Of a DNA stretch of 64,000 nucleotides, positions 1 through 8,812 are shown piece by piece (the stretch's first letter is position 1; each line of letters begins with the position of its first letter). Under the pieces are notes generated by a model. It ran no database searches and was not told where the DNA came from. It worked only from the letters and a program-made list of their open reading frames with translations. The stretch spans positions 124,001 through 188,000 of the forward strand of contig NZ_JPRI01000004.1 in assembly GCF_000737765.1 (NCBI RefSeq). Direction: 5' to 3'. This DNA comes from Chryseobacterium vrystaatense. Lineage in GTDB: Bacteria; Bacteroidota; Bacteroidia; Flavobacteriales; Weeksellaceae. Position numbers and translations under genes: made by a program.

Positions 1-106
1 CAGTCAAAGCATCAACAATACTGGATCGGTCTCTCACACTGACCATATAGATATGGTTCACTTTTCTCGCGGACCAGTTATTTCCTTTGAAATTTTGGAT
101 TTCCAT
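1..106 (-). CDS. PPC (DUF296) domain protein, 5' part only
   Basis: The frame reads leftward from an ATG at 106 and runs off the window after 35 codons. The visible N-terminus includes N-H-I-Y-M-V-S-V-R-D-R-S-S-I-V-D-A-L. This resembles the first strand and helix of the PPC/DUF296 fold, where a hydrophobic strand is followed by an acidic or polar turn and an amphipathic helix ending in 'ALT'. PPC proteins in Bacteroidota are small trimeric proteins proposed to bind DNA; their exact role is poorly known. The oxidoreductase to its right is read in the same direction, 50 nt upstream, so the two may be cotranscribed. Assignment is tentative because only about a quarter of the protein is present. 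Confidence 0.5.
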   Translation of the reverse strand, partial: MEIQNFKGNNWSARKVNHIYMVSVRDRSSIVDALT

Positions 107-155
107 AGCATTTACCTTTAAATATTGTTGTTAAAATGATACCCTTATTTTCCGT

Positions 156-1001
156 TTACTTTTTAAGATAATTGATAATACCGATCACATCATCTTTCCC
201 AAAACCTGCATCATGTGCAGACTGATAAGTTTCACCTAAGACTTTTGACAATGGGAAATCGGCACCTGCATTTTTAGCCAGCATAATATCTTTCAGCATG
301 AGATCCAATGCAAAAGCGGGGTCATAGGTATTATTTATCAGCATAGGAGTTTTTACTTTTGTAGCACCGCTTCCGCTGGCACTTTCATTGATGATTTCAA
401 GCATCGCACTGCGCTCAATTCCCAATTGATCTGCAAACAGAACCGTTTCTGCGAGTCCCTGATAGATTGCAGAAAGAAAATAGTTGATGGACAGTTTTCC
501 TGCAATTCCTTTTCCATTTTCCCCCAAATGTTTGACCGCTTTTCCCAGTTTGTTAAGATAGGGCATGGCTCTTTGCAGATCTTTTTCTTCTCCACCGGCC
601 ATAATGATCAGTGTTCCTTCTGCCGCCGGTACCGTACTTCCTGCAACCGGAGCATCAATGAAAGAGGCTTCTTTTATCCTGACTGCCCCGGAAAGCTCAC
701 TACTGGCTTGCGGAGAAATAGTACTCATATCTATAAAGAGTTTTCCACTGATATCAGATTTTAGAATCTCCTCGTAAACAGCTTTTGCTGCTTGATCATC
801 CGTAAGCATGGTGAATATGATACTGCTGTTCTGTACAAGATCCCTAACCTGAGTGTAAACCGTCGATTTTGCTTTAAAATCTTCAGCCTTTTCTGTAGAT
901 CTGTTATAGACTGAAAGAGCGAATCCTGCTTTTTCAAGGTTTTTAGCCATTGGATGTCCCATATTTCCCAATCCGATAAATCCTATTTTTTCTGTCCCCA
1001 T
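156..1001 (-). CDS. NAD(P)-dependent oxidoreductase, 3-hydroxyisobutyrate dehydrogenase family
   Basis: A 281-residue soluble enzyme of the beta-hydroxyacid dehydrogenase family, which oxidises or reduces short beta-hydroxyacids or semialdehydes with NAD(P). The Rossmann fingerprint GFIGLGNMGHPMAKNL lies at residues 7-22, the substrate-binding segment DAPVAGST near residue 116, and the conserved G-x-x-x-K catalytic region (GKGIAGKLSINY) near residue 162, where the lysine is the catalytic base. Length is typical for the family, so it looks intact. The ATG at 1001 places the fingerprint at the expected distance from the N-terminus. Substrate cannot be read from sequence; a succinic-semialdehyde or glyoxylate reductase-like activity is also possible. 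The neighbour downstream on the same strand is the PPC protein. Confidence 0.85.
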   Translation of the reverse strand: MGTEKIGFIGLGNMGHPMAKNLEKAGFALSVYNRSTEKAEDFKAKSTVYTQVRDLVQNSSIIFTMLTDDQAAKAVYEEILKSDISGKLFIDMSTISPQASSELSGAVRIKEASFIDAPVAGSTVPAAEGTLIIMAGGEEKDLQRAMPYLNKLGKAVKHLGENGKGIAGKLSINYFLSAIYQGLAETVLFADQLGIERSAMLEIINESASGSGATKVKTPMLINNTYDPAFALDLMLKDIMLAKNAGADFPLSKVLGETYQSAHDAGFGKDDVIGIINYLKK

Positions 1002-1253
1002 TTTTTATTTTTCAATTAAATTTATTAATGGCTTTGAGTATCGTAAAGCCCGAAGAATCTAAGTCTCCCTTCTATCCTGTAAAAATAAGATAGTTATAGG
1101 TAAACCTCTTCTGTCTGCATCAAAAAACCGACCAAAGACCACCTTCGCAGTTAAAGGTTTCATTATCATTTGGGAAAGTTTTTTTGCAATCTTTTTTTCT
1201 GATAAGCTTTTAAAACCGGGAAAACTTACGGAAATTTGCACCAAATAAAATCA

Positions 1254-1886
1254 ATGAAGATCATAGATATCGAAAACTGGAACCGTAAAGAACATTTTGA
1301 ATTTTTCTCAAAAATGGCAAGTCCGTATTTTGGGTTTACCACCGAGGTGGACTGTACCAGCGCTTATGCTTATGCAAAGGATAACGGACATTCTTTTTTT
1401 GCAACATATCTTCATCGGTCAATGGTTGCTGTGAATGCTGTAGATGAACTGAAACTTAGAATTGTAGATGATCAGGTGGTTTTATATGAAGCGATTCACG
1501 CAGGCACTACAATCGGCAGGGCAGACGGCACTTTCGGATTTGCATTTATTCCTTTTTCCAAAGATTTTAATGTTTTTAATAAAGTGATGCAGGAAGAGAT
1601 CGAAGATGTACAGCGGACATCGGGGATCAGGATGAATAACGGTGAACTTGGAAAAGATCTCATCAGGCATTCAACAATTCCATGGAATTCTTTCAGTGCA
1701 TTGCTGCATCCTACCAGTTTTAATAATTCGGAATCTGTTCCTAAAATTACCTTCGGAAAGTTTAATGTACGTGACAGCAAAAAGTATCTTCCGGTTTCTG
1801 TGGAAGCCCATCATGGATTGGCAGACGGAATTCACATTGCAAAATATCTGGAAGAGTTTCAGAAGCAGCTTAACGGCGGGGAATAG
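1254..1886 (+). CDS. cat: chloramphenicol acetyltransferase (CAT, type A fold)
   Basis: A 210-residue cytosolic enzyme that would transfer acetyl from acetyl-CoA to the 3-hydroxyl of chloramphenicol. The family's catalytic signature HHxxxDG is present as HHGLADG at about residues 186-192, and the N-terminal W-x-R-K-x-H-F-x-F-F segment is typical of CAT trimers. I chose the ATG at 1254; the frame is open to a TTG at 1236, but the family begins close to the 'IDIENWNRKEHF' segment. Resident cat genes are common in Chryseobacterium and relatives, so this need not be recently acquired. No mobile element flanks it. The preceding 250 nt hold no convincing gene. Confidence 0.85.
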   Translation: MKIIDIENWNRKEHFEFFSKMASPYFGFTTEVDCTSAYAYAKDNGHSFFATYLHRSMVAVNAVDELKLRIVDDQVVLYEAIHAGTTIGRADGTFGFAFIPFSKDFNVFNKVMQEEIEDVQRTSGIRMNNGELGKDLIRHSTIPWNSFSALLHPTSFNNSESVPKITFGKFNVRDSKKYLPVSVEAHHGLADGIHIAKYLEEFQKQLNGGE

Positions 1887-2059
1887 CGTTGTTTCGGGAT
1901 GCGAGATGTGGTTTTTTAAAGTTGCAGAGTTCAAAGGTATAAATTACCAGTAATGGATTGATAGATGAGTTTCCGGATGCTGTCGTACAGAGCTTCGATC
2001 TCCCATCTTCTAACTTCTTCTTTTACGGAAAACCGTAAGGGATTTTTTTTAATTCTCAA

Positions 2060-2067
2060 TATTTTTG
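2060..2067 (+). promoter_or_regulatory. putative -7 element upstream of the Shango-like operon
   Basis: TATTTTTG matches the Bacteroidota -7 consensus TAnnTTTG and lies 82 nt before the ATG of the first gene of the TerB/ATPase/helicase operon (40 nt before its alternative TTG). I do not see a clear -33 TTG partner, so the call is tentative. Confidence 0.35.
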
Positions 2068-2148
2068 AATGGATAATATGGCTATATTAGAACGCTGATT
2101 TTATCATTGGCACAAACTAATCAACCAATACAACTCAATTTAATTAAG

Positions 2149-3681
2149 ATGACTAATTTTGAAAATCCGGACTTACAGATTGTTACTTCCACTATAACTA
2201 TGGATGAAACGATGCAGAATAAGCATGATGACGACTCTATCATCGATATTTCCGGAAGGTCAGACATTCCGATCAGTTTCGGAACAGATCTTTCAGACAA
2301 AGAACCTGTTCAGGAAAATATTCCGCAGCCGCAGTATGACCCTGAAAGCTGGAAAATAGGAAAAAAGTACCTTAGAAAGCTTAGCCTGAATGACGACCAG
2401 ACTGCTGTTCTCAACAGGCTGTGGTTTGCAGACAATGTTTTCAACGAAATTGAATACTGCAGGATACAGATCCTTAAGCAGTTTTTAAGGGCTGTAGAAT
2501 TTCTTCAGACGCAATGCATTCCGGTTAATAAATCTTATTCCACCGTTATTGAGGAACTGTCTGAGATTATTGTCTGTCTGCAGTATAATTACAGAAAAGA
2601 AAGTCTGAATTACCGCTACACCTATGATGCTGTACAAACTGAAATTTTCAATCATATTTTGAAATTATGCGAAAATAATGTCAGGGAAGTTTATGGCATT
2701 AAAAGAAAAATAAATACAGATTTCAATTACACGCACCCGGATATTCAGCATCAGTACAGCAGAAAAATAGTATCAAAACTTGAAATTTTCCTGACAGAAA
2801 ATCAGCATCAGATCCTAGATGCCGACTACAGAACCAATATTATTCTGAATGAAAACAATACCGGACGCTGGAAAACAAAATTTGATACCATCAAAGAGGA
2901 TTACTCGAATCCCTTAGCATTTGAAAGAGAAATTTTCCGGCTGGCAGAGGTTAACACTAAAAATCCTTCACAGGATACTATATTTTTTGAGGCTTCAAAA
3001 TTTGCAGCCAAACACGATAAAATTTGTGCTTTAAAGCTTTACCTGCATTATTTTGAAAAGGATATGAACACGTCAAAACTGGACAGGAAACAGCTGACGA
3101 AAAATATTCAGAAAAGTCTGTTCACTACAACGGAACAGCTTACTGATTTCGAACAGATCCTGAATGAATTCGTAGCCACCAGAAATCTTGATGCAGCCAT
3201 AGAAAAAGCTGTGCGATTGTATCTTCCGAAAAGAAAAAAAATCATCATCGACAGAAATGCAGTGGAAGATGTGCAGCGACAGCATTCCGGAACGGTAGCG
3301 CTGCTGGAAGAATACCTCAGAGAGGATGGTGAAGAGGGAGATTCTTCTGCAAACGCAGTGATACCTTCTAATAACGAGGAAGAACTGACGATCAATATCA
3401 TCCAACAAACTCCAGAGATTCATATACAGAAATATCTTCCGGAACTGAATTTATCAGAGATTCAGCAGGAAATTCTGGACTTATTTGAAAAGCAGAGCTT
3501 TAATATTGCTCAAGAGGAAATGGCGGTGTATCTGCAGGCAAAAAATCTGTTTTTGGGCTCTACTATTGATTCGATCAATGATGTCTGTTTCGAAACTTTA
3601 GACGATGTTCTTATTGAAGAAGAGGACGAATATTTTACGATTAATACTGATTATTATAAAAAACTTTTAAACAATGATTGA
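2149..3681 (+). CDS. sngA: Shango-type defence protein A (TerB-like/TerB_C)
   Basis: A protein of about 510 residues, largely helical and charged, with an acidic low-complexity linker (residues ~390-420, rich in E, D, G, S) before a C-terminal domain of TerB_C type. No catalytic motif is obvious. The identification comes mostly from context: it overlaps by 8 nt a P-loop ATPase gene, which overlaps by 4 nt a DEAH helicase gene. That is the gene order of the Shango anti-phage system (TerB-like protein, ATPase, helicase). The start is uncertain: an in-frame TTG at 2107 would add 14 residues; I prefer the ATG at 2149, which follows an AT-rich leader. TerB-like proteins are membrane-stress or metal-associated in the Ter system; in Shango the role is not settled to my knowledge. 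Confidence 0.7.
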   Translation: MTNFENPDLQIVTSTITMDETMQNKHDDDSIIDISGRSDIPISFGTDLSDKEPVQENIPQPQYDPESWKIGKKYLRKLSLNDDQTAVLNRLWFADNVFNEIEYCRIQILKQFLRAVEFLQTQCIPVNKSYSTVIEELSEIIVCLQYNYRKESLNYRYTYDAVQTEIFNHILKLCENNVREVYGIKRKINTDFNYTHPDIQHQYSRKIVSKLEIFLTENQHQILDADYRTNIILNENNTGRWKTKFDTIKEDYSNPLAFEREIFRLAEVNTKNPSQDTIFFEASKFAAKHDKICALKLYLHYFEKDMNTSKLDRKQLTKNIQKSLFTTTEQLTDFEQILNEFVATRNLDAAIEKAVRLYLPKRKKIIIDRNAVEDVQRQHSGTVALLEEYLREDGEEGDSSANAVIPSNNEEELTINIIQQTPEIHIQKYLPELNLSEIQQEILDLFEKQSFNIAQEEMAVYLQAKNLFLGSTIDSINDVCFETLDDVLIEEEDEYFTINTDYYKKLLNND

Positions 3682-4990
3682 CAATATTAAACCCAAAGAA
3701 GCAACTTCTATCATCAATTCGCTGGTAAGCGGTGTGGTACCGAAAATAGGAGTGCAGCATATCACTGTAGGAAGATCAGAAGAGATTAATGCTTTTATCA
3801 CTGCCTTAGAGGATGTGAAAAACGGTCACAGCATGGCCAAGTTCTGGATCGGTGATTTTGGAAGTGGGAAATCTTTTATGCTTCACTTACTGAATACCGT
3901 TGCTTTGAAACAGAAATTTGTCGTTTCCAATGCAGATTTTACACCGGATAACAGGCTGTATTCCAATGATGGGAAAAGTGTGATCTTATATTCAGCGATC
4001 ATGGACAATATTGCGATCCAGACCAAACCTGAAGGAGGCGCATTGCAGACATTACTGGAAAAATGGATCGAGCAGGTGATTACAAAAACAGCAGAAGACA
4101 ATCATATTTCACTTACTGATATCAGAAATGATCAATACCTTGCACTGATTCAGAATTCTATTATGAAAACAGTGAACGACATTACAGAAGTAGGTGGTTT
4201 TGATTTTGGTTCTGTGATTGTAAAATACTATGAAGGGTACATCAAAGGAGATGAAATGCTCCGCAGAAATGCATTGAAGTGGCTGAAGGGAGAATATAAA
4301 ACCAAGACAGAGGCAAGACAGGATCTTGGGGTAAGAGAAGTCATCAACGATTCCAATTTTTACGATATGCTTAAGAATTTCTGTAAATTCTTTGTGAGTA
4401 TGGGATACAGCGGATTTATGATCAATCTTGATGAAGCGATTAATCTTTATAAAATATCTACATCAGCTGCCCGTGAAAAGAATTATGAAAAGATTCTATC
4501 TATTTACAACGATTGTTTTCAGGGTAAAATTTCGAATCTGTTCATCAATTTTGCAGGAACAAAGGAGTTTCTGGAAAACGAAAGAAGAGGACTGTTCAGT
4601 TATCAGGCTTTAAAGTCAAGGCTGGAAACGAATAAGTTCGAAACCCTTGAAATCAGGGATTTTGCACAGCCTGTGATTAAATTAACACCACTGGATCATA
4701 ACGAAATCTTTGTTTTGCTGAAAAAACTGAAGCTTATTTTTGATTTTAATTATAAAACAGAACTCAATATCAGCGATGATGAAATTTTTGGTTTTATGGA
4801 AGAAATGTTCAATAAGCCGGGAGCTTCAGAATTTCTGACACCAAGAGAGGTGATCAGGGATTTCCTCAATATTCTGAATATCATCCGTCAGAATCCTGGT
4901 GTGGATAAAAAACAGCTTTTCGGGGAAATTGAGATTTCCGACGAAAGACCGAATGATATTGTTCTATTAGACAGTATTGAAGAAATATGA
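3674..4990 (+). CDS. sngB: Shango-type ATP-binding protein (BrxD/DUF2791-like)
   Basis: A 438-residue P-loop ATPase. Walker A is GDFGSGKS at residues 60-67 and a Walker B-like segment, FMINLDEA, sits near residue 250. The fold and the 'FWIGDFGSGKSFML' context match the DUF2791/BrxD family of small AAA-like ATPases that pair with Lhr-like helicases in BREX type 2 and in Shango. The gene overlaps the TerB-like gene (8 nt) and the helicase gene (ATGA, 4 nt), so translation is probably coupled and the three products likely work as one complex. Paired with a TerB-like protein and without PglX/PglZ, the best match is Shango rather than BREX. Length looks complete. Confidence 0.78.
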   Translation: MIDNIKPKEATSIINSLVSGVVPKIGVQHITVGRSEEINAFITALEDVKNGHSMAKFWIGDFGSGKSFMLHLLNTVALKQKFVVSNADFTPDNRLYSNDGKSVILYSAIMDNIAIQTKPEGGALQTLLEKWIEQVITKTAEDNHISLTDIRNDQYLALIQNSIMKTVNDITEVGGFDFGSVIVKYYEGYIKGDEMLRRNALKWLKGEYKTKTEARQDLGVREVINDSNFYDMLKNFCKFFVSMGYSGFMINLDEAINLYKISTSAAREKNYEKILSIYNDCFQGKISNLFINFAGTKEFLENERRGLFSYQALKSRLETNKFETLEIRDFAQPVIKLTPLDHNEIFVLLKKLKLIFDFNYKTELNISDDEIFGFMEEMFNKPGASEFLTPREVIRDFLNILNIIRQNPGVDKKQLFGEIEISDERPNDIVLLDSIEEI

Positions 4991-7128
4991 CGGCTTTCAA
5001 TCTGCTTTCCGAACCGATCAGAAAATACATCCGTGATCAAAAATGGGAAAGCCTGAGACCTATCCAGGAAGCAGCAATTCAACGGATCATTGCTACTGAT
5101 AACAACTATGTTTTAATATCAAGAACAGCTTCGGGTAAAACTGAGGCTGCTTTTCTGCCCATCCTTTCAAAAGTAAATTTTAAGGAGCAGGGCGTAAAAG
5201 TTCTGTATATTTCTCCGCTGATCGCATTAATCAATGATCAGTTTACGCGGGTGGAGAAGCTTTGTGCATATTTGGATGTTCCGGTCACCAAATGGCACGG
5301 AGAAGCTTCCAAAGGAGCCAAAGACCGATTGATTAAAGCTCCTGAAGGGATTGTGCTGATCACTCCGGAATCACTGGAAGCGATGTTCGTCAATAAACCG
5401 TACAATATCCATCATCTGTTCTCAACACTGGACTATGTGGTAATTGATGAAATTCATTCGTTTCTGGGTTCAGACAGAGGTATCCATCTTCAGTCTCTGC
5501 TGCAGCGGCTTCAGAAAGTCAATAAGAATACATTCAGTACTGTGGCACTTTCGGCAACGGTGAGTGATGAACATAAATACGCAGAACTAAAAGATTTTCT
5601 GGGAGATCCCGCCAAAACCAAAGTAATCAGGGATATAGATCCCAAGCCTATTACAGCTGTTTTTAAATATTTTGAAGGATCAGTAGAAGAACTTCCGTTA
5701 GATCTTCTAAAGGATCTTTATATCAGAACACGCGACCGTAAAATACTTGTCTTTCCCAACGCAAGGGGTAGGGTAGAAGAAGTTGCTGTAAAACTTAAGA
5801 AACTTTCGGAAAAAGTAGGCGGACATACCAATTATTTTTCCCATCATTCTTCTGTGGATAAGGAAGTTCGTGAATATGTAGAGTTTTTTGCGAAAAAAAG
5901 TACCCATGAAAATTTCTGCATATCCTGTACATCGACCTTGGAATTGGGGATTGATATCGGAAATGTAGATGAAGTTGCGCAAATAGATGCTACCCACAGT
6001 ATCGCTTCGCTGATTCAGAGGGTTGGAAGAAGCGGGCGGAGAGAAGGAAAGTCCAGCAGTCTGTTTTTATATGCTACCAATCAATGGAGTCTTCTGCAGT
6101 CGGCGGCATGCTGGCTGCTTTTTAAAGAACATTATATTGAGCCGGTTTCCATCAACAGTAAACCTTACGACGTCCTCGTTCACCAGCTTCTTTCAATAGT
6201 AAAAGGATCATCAGGAATCACCCTCAGCAAACTTTCAGAAGAGATCAGTGGGAACGCAGCCTTTAAAAATATTACCGTTGAAGAAACCATTGAGATCATC
6301 GCTCATCTTACAGCAATAGATTTTTTGGAAAAGCTTGGGCAAGAATATATTATTGGGATTGAAGGCGAAAAAGTGGTCAACACAAAAGATTTTTATACGC
6401 TTTTCCATACCCCGGTATTTTTCAGGGTTTCAAGCCAGGGAGTAAAAATAGGAGAACTTCCGCTATCCCCTCAGATAAGAACGGATGAGAATATTTATCT
6501 ATCAGCCAGGATCTGGAAAATTACAGATATTGATTATGAATCCAAAAAAATAGAAGTAATGGCAGCCAAAGACGGAAATAAACCCCGTTTTTTCGGAGAT
6601 GCTGCAGATATAGCTCCTAAGATTCGTGAGACAATGCTGGAAATCCTTATGTCTGTTGAACAATATGATTTTCTGGATGAAGCCGGGCAGGAAGCCGTCA
6701 GACAGATGCGAAAGAAGTTCTCTGTTTACGATCTTAAATCTCATCAAACGGACAGACCTCTGTTTTCAGGCAATGATAAGCTCACCTTTTACTCATTTAC
6801 TGGATCAAGAGTGAACAGGACCTTAAGCTTTATTCTAAAGAGAATGGGCATTAAGAACGAATTATTCGAAAACGAAAGTGAGTTTGAACTTGAGTTTTCA
6901 CAGAAATCAGACTTCATGTCCGTGTTCAAAGATGTGAATTTAAATAACGTGAATTTTGATCATGCCTTAGCTGAATTGATAGAGACCTCTCCTGAGGTTT
7001 TGAGTTTTTCCAAATGGGGAATTTACCTCCCTGTATCTTTTCAGGCTCAGCTGCTGAGACACCGCTATTTTGATTTTGAAGGCTGCAATGTATTTCTCCA
7101 GAATCTAAACTTTGTAGAAAATCAGTAA
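4987..7128 (+). CDS. sngC: Shango-type DEAD/DEAH-box helicase (Lhr/BrxHI-like)
   Basis: A 713-residue superfamily 2 helicase. Visible motifs in order: Q-motif region RPIQEAAI (~24-31), motif I TASGKT (47-52), motif Ia-like 'YISPLIALINDQ', motif II DEIH (154-157), motif III 'ALSATVSDE', motif V 'TSTLELGIDIG', and motif VI QRVGRSGRR (~343-351). It belongs with the Lhr-like/BrxHI helicases, which unwind or translocate on nucleic acid using ATP. The C-terminal ~300 residues have no motif I can name and may bind partner proteins. It is the last gene of the three-gene operon; the next gene is convergent. All key helicase residues are intact, so the system is probably functional. Confidence 0.85.
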   Translation: MTAFNLLSEPIRKYIRDQKWESLRPIQEAAIQRIIATDNNYVLISRTASGKTEAAFLPILSKVNFKEQGVKVLYISPLIALINDQFTRVEKLCAYLDVPVTKWHGEASKGAKDRLIKAPEGIVLITPESLEAMFVNKPYNIHHLFSTLDYVVIDEIHSFLGSDRGIHLQSLLQRLQKVNKNTFSTVALSATVSDEHKYAELKDFLGDPAKTKVIRDIDPKPITAVFKYFEGSVEELPLDLLKDLYIRTRDRKILVFPNARGRVEEVAVKLKKLSEKVGGHTNYFSHHSSVDKEVREYVEFFAKKSTHENFCISCTSTLELGIDIGNVDEVAQIDATHSIASLIQRVGRSGRREGKSSSLFLYATNQWSLLQSAACWLLFKEHYIEPVSINSKPYDVLVHQLLSIVKGSSGITLSKLSEEISGNAAFKNITVEETIEIIAHLTAIDFLEKLGQEYIIGIEGEKVVNTKDFYTLFHTPVFFRVSSQGVKIGELPLSPQIRTDENIYLSARIWKITDIDYESKKIEVMAAKDGNKPRFFGDAADIAPKIRETMLEILMSVEQYDFLDEAGQEAVRQMRKKFSVYDLKSHQTDRPLFSGNDKLTFYSFTGSRVNRTLSFILKRMGIKNELFENESEFELEFSQKSDFMSVFKDVNLNNVNFDHALAELIETSPEVLSFSKWGIYLPVSFQAQLLRHRYFDFEGCNVFLQNLNFVENQ

Positions 7129-7220
7129 AAAAAGAATTTAATAAAAAGAGAAGGGAGTTCCTGAAGTCCTCTGGAATGTGAACTAGACCCTAACGGGAGC
7201 TCTCATTTTGCTTTCAAATT

Positions 7221-7814
7221 CTAATACATAATCTTCCTTTTCTCTATTTTTAAAATCTTATCTTTTTCCATCGTTTTGATCGCTCTTATAACGGTTTCTA
7301 CACGAAGCCCTGTGAGTGAAGCCAATTGCTGCCTTGTCAGAGGAATTTGAAAAGAATAGGGGCTTTTATCTTCACTGTAGCTTTTAAAATAATCCATCAG
7401 CTGTTTCAGTTTCAGCATCGGATTCTGAAACGAGAGATTATAGAGCATGATGTATTTGTAGTACATTCGTTCTGCCATGCATTGATAGACATTTAATGAT
7501 ACTTCCTGATTTTCCTTGATGAGGTTCAGAAAGTTCGATTTTGGGAGTCTGAAAATATGACAGTCTTCTATAGCAACCGCATTCATCGGATAGGGACGGT
7601 CTACAAACAGCAGGGATTCTGCAAAGCTGTGTCCTGCGGAAAATATATTCTGAATAAATTCCTTTCCGTCCTCAGTGTAATTATTGAGTTTCACCTGCCC
7701 TTTTTCAATCTGGTGATAGAACAGTGAAAATTCGCCTTCACGGAAAATAATATCTCCTGCTTTATATTCTTTAGCTTTTGCTCCAAATGAAATTAATAAA
7801 TCTTCAACGATCAT
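7221..7814 (-). CDS. Crp/Fnr family transcriptional regulator
   Basis: A 197-residue regulator with an N-terminal cyclic-nucleotide-binding-like beta-roll (about 15-110), a dimerisation helix, and a C-terminal winged helix. The recognition-helix segment is LTGLRVETVIRAIKTME. Cysteines are too few to ligate an Fe-S cluster as in FNR. It is a clear paralogue of the Crp/Fnr gene at 49440-50042: both share KGxVKxNNYxEDG, AERMYY and the ETVIR recognition segment. The gene is convergent with the Shango-like operon, leaving 92 nt between stops. A perfect 16-bp palindrome lies 27 nt upstream of its start and could be an autoregulatory operator. The effector is unknown. Confidence 0.85.
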   Translation of the reverse strand: MIVEDLLISFGAKAKEYKAGDIIFREGEFSLFYHQIEKGQVKLNNYTEDGKEFIQNIFSAGHSFAESLLFVDRPYPMNAVAIEDCHIFRLPKSNFLNLIKENQEVSLNVYQCMAERMYYKYIMLYNLSFQNPMLKLKQLMDYFKSYSEDKSPYSFQIPLTRQQLASLTGLRVETVIRAIKTMEKDKILKIEKRKIMY

Positions 7815-7840
7815 AGTTTAATAGGTTCTTAATTAAAATT

Positions 7841-7856
7841 TTAAACATATGTTTAA
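7841..7856. promoter_or_regulatory. perfect 16-bp palindrome upstream of Crp/Fnr gene
   Basis: TTAAACATATGTTTAA is its own reverse complement and lies in the promoter region of the leftward Crp/Fnr gene. Size and symmetry fit a dimeric winged-helix regulator, so it may be an autoregulatory site. AT-rich palindromes arise by chance more often in this genome, hence modest confidence. Confidence 0.35.
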
Positions 7857-8452
7857 CCATTGATGTCTTTCATTATGCAATAAACAGGACAGCCCTAAAT
7901 TTCAATAATGTAAAGAACGGTCAATTTTAATCAGTTTCCTCAAAAGAACATACCATATAGGTACCATAGGCTCTGGAAGTATGAGTTTCAAAATAAGTTC
8001 CCGATTGATCATGGATAGGGAATAAAATCCTTAAAAACATTGATTACGATCATAAAAAATAAGATTCGCAATTTTCTACATTTGTTTAAAATAAATAAAT
8101 GGATCGCTTGATTTCAAAACCTGGTTCAAAATATAACAAATACACTGTTTATGGGCATGGCGTGGTATGTATGTGGTATTTTAATTCTGTAAAATTTTAA
8201 TCATTTTTTCTTTCTTTGTTTCATTTAAAAATAATTGGAAAAAATGCCTTCAGCCGGAGGATTTTAAGATAACAGGACAAGCTGAATACCTATTGAACTC
8301 TGCCATTGAACCAGAGCTATGAAGTTTAAGTATATCAATTACAGCAAAGCCTTACTATAGAACAGTTATTCATATAGCTGGAGAAGAGGAGTTTGTACTG
8401 ATGCTGCACATATGGAAAAGCATCAGAAATCAGTAGAGATGAGAAAAATATT
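7857..8452. other. gene-poor stretch, possible gene remnant
   Basis: About 600 nt without a convincing gene. Short frames exist (for example from an ATG at 8099, 33 codons) but none has a recognisable domain. Just before the LuxR-type gene, one frame (ending in a TGA near 8454) reads A-A-H-M-E-K-H-Q-K-S-V-E-M-R-K-I-L, reminiscent of the last helix and linker of tetratricopeptide regulators. This might be a decayed N-terminal part of a longer TPR-LuxR protein, but that is only an impression. Confidence 0.25.
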
Positions 8453-8794
8453 ATGAAAAACGAAAAACCACAATCTAATTTAGAAGATTTGAACCAGAAG
8501 ATTTTAGTGCAGGACGAGATAATAGCATTAGCTAAAGAAAATTCACCACGACTGCTGAATAAATTCAGATTGGTTTACCCTGATTTTTTTGATAAGATCA
8601 CAAAGGTGCACTCCAATCTCAAAAATTCTGAACTGATTTTTTGCATTTACCTAAAACTCAACTTTACCACAAAGGAAATTGCAACCTATACTTTCGTAAC
8701 CCCGAAAGCCATTCAGAACAGAAAAAACAGAATCCGCAAAAAGCTTACTATTCCTTCTGATTTGGATATCTACAAATGGTTTAACGACCTCTAA
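8453..8794 (+). CDS. small LuxR-type HTH protein (C-terminal domain of TPR-LuxR regulators)
   Basis: A 113-residue protein. Residues ~55-110 form a LuxR-like helix-turn-helix (L-K-L-N-F-T-T-K-E-I-A-T-Y-T-F-V-T-P-K-A followed by a basic R-K-N-R-I-R-K-K-L segment). In Flavobacteriia this exact domain usually sits at the C-terminus of long proteins with signal peptide, TPR repeats and a membrane helix. Here it stands alone with only a short polar N-terminal helix. It may be a genuine standalone regulator or the surviving end of a broken gene: the 600 nt upstream contain only short fragments. No operon partner; the next gene is convergent 18 nt away. Confidence 0.6.
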   Translation: MKNEKPQSNLEDLNQKILVQDEIIALAKENSPRLLNKFRLVYPDFFDKITKVHSNLKNSELIFCIYLKLNFTTKEIATYTFVTPKAIQNRKNRIRKKLTIPSDLDIYKWFNDL

Positions 8795-8812
8795 ACTGAT
8801 ATTGATATCAGA

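Noticed and set aside
1059..1244. Minus-strand 61-codon frame between the oxidoreductase and CAT genes
   Set aside because: No recognisable motif, overlaps the CAT promoter region, and composition looks random.
3073..3423. Antisense frames inside the TerB-like gene
   Set aside because: They mirror the codon structure of the real gene on the other strand and have no domain of their own.
3674..7128. BREX type 2 module (BrxD/BrxHI pair)
   Set aside because: The ATPase and helicase fit, but no PglX, PglZ or PglW gene is present and the first gene is TerB-like, which favours Shango.
8099..8200. 33-codon plus-strand frame
   Set aside because: Too short, no similarity, no supporting signals.
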